Shown here: piece by piece, positions 58,653 through 64,000 of the stretch
Numbering within the stretch: position 1 is the stretch's first letter
Layout: the number at the start of each line of letters is the position of its first letter
Assembly: GCF_001598375.1 (NCBI RefSeq)
Contig: NZ_BCYV01000016.1
Span: 62,001-126,000, forward strand
Direction of reading: 5' to 3'
Length of the DNA stretch: 64,000 bases
Origin: Novosphingobium capsulatum NBRC 12533
GTDB lineage: Bacteria > Pseudomonadota > Alphaproteobacteria > Sphingomonadales > Sphingomonadaceae
The notes under the pieces: generated by a model
Databases searched by the model: none
What the model was told of the DNA's origin: nothing
The model's input: only the letters and a program-made list of their open reading frames with translations
Made by a program: the position numbers and the translations under genes

Positions 58653-60262
58653 GCGCAGCGCCCCTGTTGCGTGCACCGCCCTTTCCCTGGGCAGACGCTG
58701 GCGTAAGCGGCGAGAGCGTCTCGTCGCCCTCGGCTGCGGCCATAGAGGAAGCGCGCGCCTTGTTTGCCGATATCCGCGCCGCGCGGGTGGGGGGCTGCTT
58801 CTGGGGCGCGCCGGTTGAAGCGCCGGGGCCGTGGCCCGTGGTCTTGCGCCCGCGCGATCGGGCAGAAATGGCGGCGCTGGCCGGCCGCGCGCCGGATCAG
58901 GCGTTATGGCTTGTGGCCGATGAGGGCGCCGCGCTCGATCCCTGGTCCGTGCTAGGTCGGGCCGCGCGGCTGGTGGCACATGGCGACGACGAGTGGATCG
59001 CCTTGGCGCGATGTGCCGGAGTGGCAGTGGACGTGCTTTCGTCTGGCCGCTTTGGCGCGCCGGGCGATGGAGACGCGGCGCTGGACCATCAGGCGGCGCT
59101 GACCCTCGCGAGCATGCGCTATCGCGATCCGTTCACTGGCGGGGAAGCCGGGCTGGCCGCAACCATCGACGTTCTGGCCACCTGGCGCGCGGCGCTCGAC
59201 GGCAATCGCGGCATTGCCGTGGCCAGCGGCATGGCCTGGTGGAAGCGCGCAGAGATCCGCCGCTTCCTGTGGCATCCGGCGCGGCGCCTGCGCTTCTTCC
59301 GCAATCCGCGTCTTGCCTTGGCCGAGGCGCAGCGGGCCCAGGGCGCCGTGGCGATCTGGCCCTCGCGCGTTTCGCCGCAGCTGATTGCACGGGCGCGGCA
59401 GCGCGGCGTGCCGCTGGTGCGGGTGGAAGACGGCTTCGTCCGCTCGGTCGGATTGGGGGTAGACCTGGTGCCGCCTTCGTCGGTGGTGGTCGACGCGCAG
59501 GGCATCCATTTCGATCCGGCGGCGCCCAGTGACCTAGAAACGCTGCTGGCAACGGCCGCTTTTCCCCAGCGCCTGCTCGATCGCGCGCGCGCCCTGCGCG
59601 CCACGATCGTGGCCGCCGGGATCAGCAAGTATGCCGCCGATACCGCCGCCAGCGTGCAGGCCCGGGCCGCGCCAGGCCGCCGCCTGGTGCTGGTGCCGGG
59701 GCAGGTGGAAGACGATATGTCGGTCAAGGCTGGCGGGCATGGTCTTGCCTCCAATCTCGAGCTGGTGCGGCGCGCGCGCCAGGCAGAACCCGACGCCGAA
59801 ATCTGGTTTCGGCCCCATCCCGATGTCGATGCCGGGCATCGCCGCGGCGCCGTGCCCGATGCGGCGATCCTGGCCCATGCGGATCGCGTGGTGCGCGGCG
59901 GCGGCATGGCGCCCTTGCTCGATGCGGTCGATGCCGTGCATGTCCTCACCTCGCTAGCCGGGTTCGAGGCGCTGATGCGCGGGCGCGCGGTGGTTTGCCA
60001 TGGCACGCCGTTCTATGCCGGCTGGGGGCTGACGCGCGATCTGGCGCCGGTGCCCGATCGGCGCGGGCGGGTGCTGTCGCTCGATGCGCTGGTGGCGGGC
60101 GTGCTGATTCTCTATCCGCGCTATCTCGATCCGGTGACCGGCCTGCCATGCCCGCCCGAGGTGCTGGTCGATCGTATGGCCAGCGCCCGCGCCACCAACC
60201 GCCTGCACTGGATCGCCCCCTTGCGCCGCGTCCAGGGGCGGATCATGGCGGCCCTACGATGA
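58649..60262 (+). CDS. kpsC: KpsC-like capsule Kdo transferase, one intact transferase domain
   Basis: A 537-residue protein. Residues about 195-520 match the C-terminal transferase half of KpsC: WWKRAEIRRFLWHP, VEDGFVRSVGLGVDL, LVPGQVEDDMSVKAGG, RPHPDVDAG, LTSLAGFEALM and FYAGWGLTRD. E. coli KpsC has two such halves and about 675 residues. Here the first roughly 190 residues lack the EDGF block; they show only weak echoes of the second lobe (YRDPFTGG and LATWRAAL spacing). The first transferase thus seems truncated or lost. It overlaps both neighbours by four bases. No kpsS gene was seen. It probably adds Kdo to the lipid-anchored linker. Confidence 0.85.
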   Translation: MSAAPLLRAPPFPWADAGVSGESVSSPSAAAIEEARALFADIRAARVGGCFWGAPVEAPGPWPVVLRPRDRAEMAALAGRAPDQALWLVADEGAALDPWSVLGRAARLVAHGDDEWIALARCAGVAVDVLSSGRFGAPGDGDAALDHQAALTLASMRYRDPFTGGEAGLAATIDVLATWRAALDGNRGIAVASGMAWWKRAEIRRFLWHPARRLRFFRNPRLALAEAQRAQGAVAIWPSRVSPQLIARARQRGVPLVRVEDGFVRSVGLGVDLVPPSSVVVDAQGIHFDPAAPSDLETLLATAAFPQRLLDRARALRATIVAAGISKYAADTAASVQARAAPGRRLVLVPGQVEDDMSVKAGGHGLASNLELVRRARQAEPDAEIWFRPHPDVDAGHRRGAVPDAAILAHADRVVRGGGMAPLLDAVDAVHVLTSLAGFEALMRGRAVVCHGTPFYAGWGLTRDLAPVPDRRGRVLSLDALVAGVLILYPRYLDPVTGLPCPPEVLVDRMASARATNRLHWIAPLRRVQGRIMAALR

Positions 60263-61449
60263 CCCAGATGATCCTCGACGTTTCCCGGCTAATTTCCCGG
60301 ATGCACTATTCGACGCCATCGGGCGTCGATCGCGTGGAAATGGCCTATGTGCGCGGCCTGCTGGCGCGGTTCGGCCATGGGCTGGACTTTGCCGCCGTCC
60401 ATCCCACCGGCCTCTATGGCCGCCTGCGTCGCGATGCGATCCTGCCCTATTTCGACGAGTTGGAACGCCGCTGGTCGCGCGAGGAAAACAGCCCGAACCG
60501 GCGCTCGGTCATTTCGAACCTGCCCCTGCTGTTCCAACTGCTGCCCCGGCGGGCGCGGGGCAGGGGGAGGCGCGCGGTCTATATCCAGGTTTCGCCGCAC
60601 CATCTGGCCAAGACCGGCAAAATTCGCCGCATCCTGGCGCAGGAGAACGCGCAGTTCGCATGCCTGGTCCATGATCTCATTCCCATGGAATTTCCCGAAT
60701 ATGCCCGGCCCGATGGCGCCGCGCTGCACCAGCGTCGGATCGAGACGGTCACCAGCCTGGCCGATCTGGTGATCGTCAATTCAGCGGCGACCGGGCGCGC
60801 GATGCAGCCGTGGATCGCGCGGTCGGGCCGGTCGATCGCGATGGCGGTGGCGCTGCTCGGCACCGTGCCGATGGCGCCGGCGACGCCGTGGGCGGGCGAT
60901 GGCCGCCCCTATTTCGTCTGCCTGGGCACGATCGAGCCGCGCAAGAACCACCTTCTGCTGCTGCACATCTGGCGGCATCTGGCCGAAACCTTGCCAGCTG
61001 ACCGCGTGCCCAAGCTGGTGATCATCGGCCGGCGCGGCTGGGAAAACGAGCAGGTGGTCGATCTTCTGGAGCGGTGCCCGGCGCTCAAGGGCCATGTCGA
61101 GGAATGGAGCGGCTGTCCCGATCGCCAGCTATCGGCGGTGCTGCGTGGCGCGAAGGGGCTGCTGATGCCCTCGTTCGCCGAAGGCTATGGCATGCCGGTG
61201 GCCGAGGCACTGGCTGTAGGCACGCCCGCGCTGTGCAGCGATATCGCCGCCTTGCGCGAGGTGGGCGGGGCCGTGGCGGACTATCTCGATCCGTTGGACG
61301 GGCCGGCCTGGACCCGGGCTATCGTGGATTTTGCCGAAGATGGGCCGATGCGCCAGGCGCAACTGCGCCGCGTCCCTGGCTGGCACAATCCCACTTGGGA
61401 CGAGCACCTCGATACCGTCGTCGCGGCACTGGCGCGGCTGCCGGGCTGA
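60259..61449 (+). CDS. GT4-type glycosyltransferase
   Basis: A 396-residue GT-B glycosyltransferase from ATG 60259, which overlaps the kpsC-like stop by four bases. The opening STPSGVDRVEMAYVRGLL parallels the SGIQRV opening of the protein at 45745-47712. GTIEPRKNHLLLLHIWRHL and the E-x7-E pair in EGYGMPVAEAL are the donor-site blocks. The longer frame to 59995 belongs to the other strand reading of kpsC and is ignored. It is the last gene of the Kdo unit, so it may add the first sugar after the Kdo linker (inference). Confidence 0.88.
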   Translation: MTQMILDVSRLISRMHYSTPSGVDRVEMAYVRGLLARFGHGLDFAAVHPTGLYGRLRRDAILPYFDELERRWSREENSPNRRSVISNLPLLFQLLPRRARGRGRRAVYIQVSPHHLAKTGKIRRILAQENAQFACLVHDLIPMEFPEYARPDGAALHQRRIETVTSLADLVIVNSAATGRAMQPWIARSGRSIAMAVALLGTVPMAPATPWAGDGRPYFVCLGTIEPRKNHLLLLHIWRHLAETLPADRVPKLVIIGRRGWENEQVVDLLERCPALKGHVEEWSGCPDRQLSAVLRGAKGLLMPSFAEGYGMPVAEALAVGTPALCSDIAALREVGGAVADYLDPLDGPAWTRAIVDFAEDGPMRQAQLRRVPGWHNPTWDEHLDTVVAALARLPG

Positions 61450-61515
61450 TGCATGGCTAGTCTGCGCAACGGCAGCGGCGGTCTGATCTCTTGAAAAGTC
61501 ACACGAAGACACGAA

Positions 61516-61552
61516 GGCACGAAGAAGTGCCCTTTCATCCTTCCTTCGTGCC
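61516..61552. repeat. Inverted repeat of the ACGAAGGCACGAAG type
   Basis: GGCACGAAG (61516-61524) and CTTCGTGCC (61544-61552) form 9-bp arms. The left side is preceded by tandem ACACGAAG units (from 61501). It lies about 65 bp from REP copy D, paralleling the other inverted repeat beside copy A. The remaining sequence of the 61450-61739 gap shows nothing else. Confidence 0.65.
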
Positions 61553-61618
61553 TTGGTGGCTTGGTATGAATCTTGAAGCCGGTGCGAGACTTTGCCGCAG
61601 TGCGAGGCTTTAAGAAGA

Positions 61619-61708
61619 AGCGGGACCCCGGATCAAGTCCGGGGTGACGATAAGCAGATGTATTCGTTTCTTTCCGTCGTCACCCCGGACTTGATCCGGG
61701 GTCCCGCT
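61619..61708. repeat. REP-like inverted pair, copy D
   Basis: Units at 61619-61649 and 61678-61708 are perfect reverse complements, identical to copy A, with a 28-bp spacer as in copy A. The pair lies between the convergent glycosyltransferase and LpxO-like genes. Confidence 0.85.
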
Positions 61709-61739
61709 CAATGCTGGAAACTCGCCCGGCGCAGCAGGC

Positions 61740-62540
61740 TCAGGCCGGCTGATTGGCGCGGTTGGCGGCCTGGCGGTTGATTGCGCGGATGATGTCCTTG
61801 ACGAAGCGCGAGTGGCGCACCGCCTTGAGGAAGATGTTCTGAATGAGATTGCCGGTAAAGCGGCAGGGGCGCTTGATCTGGATCAGCAGGATATAGCGAT
61901 CCTCGTCGGTCTCGTTCCACACCTCGTGGTTGAACATGTCATCGAACAGGAAGGATTGGCCGTCTTCCCAGTGGAGCACGTGCAGTCGCTCGCCCTCTTC
62001 GAGGTTCATGCGGCACTTCTCGCGCTCGCGCGGGGCCTTGAGCGCGAGGTGATAGGTCAGCATGCCCTTGGTCATGCCGAAATGGCGGGGAATGTGGCCG
62101 CCTGCCTCCATGACCGAGAAATTGGCCGTGACGAGGCCGGGAATCGCTTCGATCAGGCGGGCGGTGATCGGCGCGCGCGCGGCGTTGGCGGCCATGCGAT
62201 AGCCATAGCCCTTCAAGAAGAACGTACGCCAGCGGCGGTCCTTGGCAATGCGGCCATGGTCGAACGACAGATCGCCAAGCGATGGGATGTCCTTGGCGCG
62301 GATCGCCAGGGCTTCGTCGCGAATGGCTTCCCAGTGCTGCTCAAGCTGCGCGATCCAGGGGAAGAATGCCTTGTCCTGCACCGCCGAATCCGGGATCAGC
62401 GAATTGCGCATGATCAGCGCATCGACCTTGGGCCGCAGCTCCTTGCCGATCTGATAGAGCGACTTGCCCAGCAGCGGTATTTTCCAGCCGCGCGCGTTGA
62501 CGGTCTGCTGCCACTGCGAAGGTTGGCGTTCACCTGCCAT
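61740..62540 (-). CDS. Aspartyl/asparaginyl beta-hydroxylase family protein (LpxO-like)
   Basis: A 266-residue Fe(II)/2-oxoglutarate enzyme from ATG 62540. The iron ligands are in GGHIPRHFGMTKGMLTYHLA and FNHEVWNETDEDR, and LHWEDGQSFLFDDMF is the family block between them. Members such as LpxO 2-hydroxylate the myristoyl chain of lipid A; others act on proteins. The C-terminal RPCRFTGNLIQNIFLKAV resembles membrane-associated members. It lies 5 bp after the fatty-acid-hydroxylase-like gene, so a lipid target is likely. In sphingomonads the target could be the 2-hydroxy acid of glycosphingolipids (inference). Confidence 0.85.
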   Translation of the reverse strand: MAGERQPSQWQQTVNARGWKIPLLGKSLYQIGKELRPKVDALIMRNSLIPDSAVQDKAFFPWIAQLEQHWEAIRDEALAIRAKDIPSLGDLSFDHGRIAKDRRWRTFFLKGYGYRMAANAARAPITARLIEAIPGLVTANFSVMEAGGHIPRHFGMTKGMLTYHLALKAPREREKCRMNLEEGERLHVLHWEDGQSFLFDDMFNHEVWNETDEDRYILLIQIKRPCRFTGNLIQNIFLKAVRHSRFVKDIIRAINRQAANRANQPA

Positions 62541-62545
62541 GTGCG

Positions 62546-63196
62546 TCACTTCAGCGAGTTGATCCTGGTGGCGAACACCCGATCCCAGAAGATCGCCGAG
62601 ACGGCATAGTTGCCGTGCCCATCCACGAAGTGGTGGCGCATGTGGTGCCGCTTGAGCGCCATGGCGATGCGGCCGCGCATCGGCCACTGGTGGCAGGCAT
62701 AGTGCAGCGTGTCATAGACCACGTAGCCGCTGATAAAGCCGAGGAACAGCCAGCTGCCCGCCGGTCCGATCGCCAGCCACGCGGCCAGCCACAACACGCC
62801 CGCCACCGGCAGGCTGGCCGGCAGCGGCATGAGATCGCGCAGCCCGTCGTTGGGATTGTCGTGGTGGTTGCCGTGGATCAGGAACACGAATCGCTGCACC
62901 GCCGCGACATTGACATGCCAGTGGAACAGGAAGCGGTGCATGGCATATTCGAACAACGTCCAGCCCAGCAGGCCGGCACCGATCAGACCCAGCGCGTGAA
63001 GCGGGCTGGCCGTGCCCCAGGCAACCCAGGCAATTCCGGGCAGAATCATCGCCCAGGCGAGAGCGAACGTGCGCCACGAAATCAGCGTCAGGCGCTCAAG
63101 GCCGTCACTGCGAAACAGCCTGATGCGCTGCGGTATGTTTTCGGAAGAAAGCATCTTGATGATGCTGGACATCATCGCCCATGCATTGTCAAGCAT
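62546..63196 (-). CDS. Sterol desaturase/fatty acid hydroxylase family membrane protein
   Basis: A 216-residue integral membrane di-iron protein with about four helices (44-62, 66-86, 125-143, 148-165). The histidine clusters are HRFLFHWH, HGNHHDN, YACHQ and RHHMRHH, matching the SCS7/FA2H type. ATG 63196 is the first start; ATG 63172 is possible. Members 2-hydroxylate sphingolipid acyl chains. It heads a two-gene unit with the LpxO-like gene and is divergent from the SDR gene. Confidence 0.85.
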   Translation of the reverse strand: MLDNAWAMMSSIIKMLSSENIPQRIRLFRSDGLERLTLISWRTFALAWAMILPGIAWVAWGTASPLHALGLIGAGLLGWTLFEYAMHRFLFHWHVNVAAVQRFVFLIHGNHHDNPNDGLRDLMPLPASLPVAGVLWLAAWLAIGPAGSWLFLGFISGYVVYDTLHYACHQWPMRGRIAMALKRHHMRHHFVDGHGNYAVSAIFWDRVFATRINSLK

Positions 63197-63260
63197 TGAT
63201 GCTGCTAAATGCTACTTCGTTGCGACGACCGGAAGCCGTTACAAAAAGGACATAATACCG

Positions 63261-64000
63261 GTGGTTAATTACTCCAAATCGGTTTTAATTGTCGGGGCGT
63301 CGGGGGGATTGGGCACGGCCATCGCACAGCGTCTTGCCGGGCCCGATACCCTGCTTGTGCTGTGGGGCAGAGACCTTGCGCGCCTGCAAAATACTGCAAC
63401 ATTGTGCAGTGCAGCAGGAGCCGTAACGCAGACGCGTTCGCTGGACCTGCGCGATATTGCCGCCGCCCTGGCCGCGATCGCGGCAGACGATGCGGCCACG
63501 CCGTTCGACATGGTGGTCTTTGCCCAAGGGCGCGGTGACATTCGCGCCGCTGATGACCGTGTGGAGCAGCCTGGCCTGGTGACAGAGCTGGCCTTGGTTA
63601 ATTTCACCGGCCCGGCCACGCTGGCTGCCGCGATGGGCCAGGCCATGGCAGCACGGGGCAAGGGGTGCATCGTCGTGATCGGTTCGGCCGCCGGGTTTCA
63701 TTCCCTGCCCTTTGCCACGGCCTATGCCGGGACCAAGGCAGGCCTGGCGCGGTTTGCCGATGCACTGCGCCTGGCGCTGCGCGGCCATGGGGTCAGCGTC
63801 ACGCTGGTATCACCGGGTTTCATCGATACGGCGGCCGGGCGCCAGGTGCCCGGTCCCAAGCCGATGCTGATGGCACCCGACGAGGTTGCCGATCGTATCG
63901 TGCGCGCGGCCGAGCAGGGGCGCGCGCACCTCGTGCTGCCCTGGCCCTTCGTGGTGCTGCGCTGGTTGGATCGGCTGTTGCCACGGGCCTGGCACGACCG
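63261..64000 (+). CDS. Short-chain dehydrogenase/reductase, C-terminal end outside the window
   Basis: The gene starts at GTG 63261 (AAAAAGGA about ten bases upstream) and stays open to the window end, giving 246 codons plus a partial one. The protein begins VNYSKSVLIVGASGGLG, with the NAD(P) motif GASGGLG. FAQGRGD takes the place of the NAG block, the catalytic Ser is in VIGSAAGF and the Tyr/Lys pair in YAGTKAG. The length so far is nearly that of a full classical SDR. The substrate is unknown; its position next to two lipid hydroxylase genes suggests lipid or sugar metabolism. Confidence 0.88.
   Translation, partial: MVNYSKSVLIVGASGGLGTAIAQRLAGPDTLLVLWGRDLARLQNTATLCSAAGAVTQTRSLDLRDIAAALAAIAADDAATPFDMVVFAQGRGDIRAADDRVEQPGLVTELALVNFTGPATLAAAMGQAMAARGKGCIVVIGSAAGFHSLPFATAYAGTKAGLARFADALRLALRGHGVSVTLVSPGFIDTAAGRQVPGPKPMLMAPDEVADRIVRAAEQGRAHLVLPWPFVVLRWLDRLLPRAWHD

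Noticed and set aside
61501..61560. Possible CRISPR-like or tandem repeat array of ACGAAG units
   Set aside because: Only a few short degenerate units and an inverted arm are present; there are no regular spacers and no cas genes.
1..64000. tRNA, rRNA, insertion sequence or prophage genes
   Set aside because: None could be recognised by reading. A covariance-model search for tRNA and small RNAs was not possible here, so small RNAs may be missed.

Overview
The window reads as chromosomal DNA of a GC-rich alphaproteobacterium. The TonB-receptor style, the NodT and FUSC efflux genes, the phosphate uptake genes and a REP-like palindrome family fit Sphingomonadales (Novosphingobium or Sphingomonas type) best. 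That placement is inferred from gene content; there is no rRNA. I saw no rRNA, tRNA, insertion sequence or CRISPR array.

Left part (1-10 kb): a polyamine catabolism island. It holds a putrescine/spermidine-type ABC importer (potHIG order, no binding protein in the window), the four gamma-glutamylputrescine enzymes (PuuA, PuuB, PuuC, PuuD types) on divergent units, and the start of a second PuuB-like oxidase. A third unit at 20-22.6 kb encodes an acetylpolyamine-deacetylase-like enzyme and an APC permease. All four predicted promoters carry the same TGYGATCAC box next to the -10 region, which suggests one local regulon.

Middle (10-37 kb): a cytochrome c with an IorAB-type molybdenum hydroxylase; a NodT/MFP/DUF1656/FUSC efflux pump; an ohr and DJ-1/PfpI stress pair with a divergent LysR regulator; a TonB-dependent receptor translationally coupled to a secreted phosphatase, with a hairpin over its Shine-Dalgarno; a heavy-metal RND efflux operon with DUF3240 and a two-component system; and a NUDIX-DUF47 fusion protein upstream of a Pit phosphate transporter.

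Right part (37-64 kb): a capsule (ABC-transporter-dependent) locus. It contains KpsE/KpsM/KpsT-like export proteins, a Wza/CtrA-size outer-membrane export lipoprotein, Kdo synthesis and activation (kdsA, kpsF-type isomerase, kdsB), a KpsC-like Kdo transferase that appears to lack most of its first transferase domain, the dTDP-L-rhamnose genes rfbCBDA, and six glycosyltransferases or related proteins. A PhyH-type dioxygenase, two copies of a short C-terminal module (one on a coiled-coil mini-protein) and an unusual histidine phosphatase are embedded in it. The locus is followed by an LpxO-like hydroxylase, a fatty-acid-hydroxylase-family membrane protein and an SDR, which point to 2-hydroxylated membrane lipids.

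Four inverted pairs of a 31-nt REP-like unit lie between genes, two of them beside a second type of inverted repeat.
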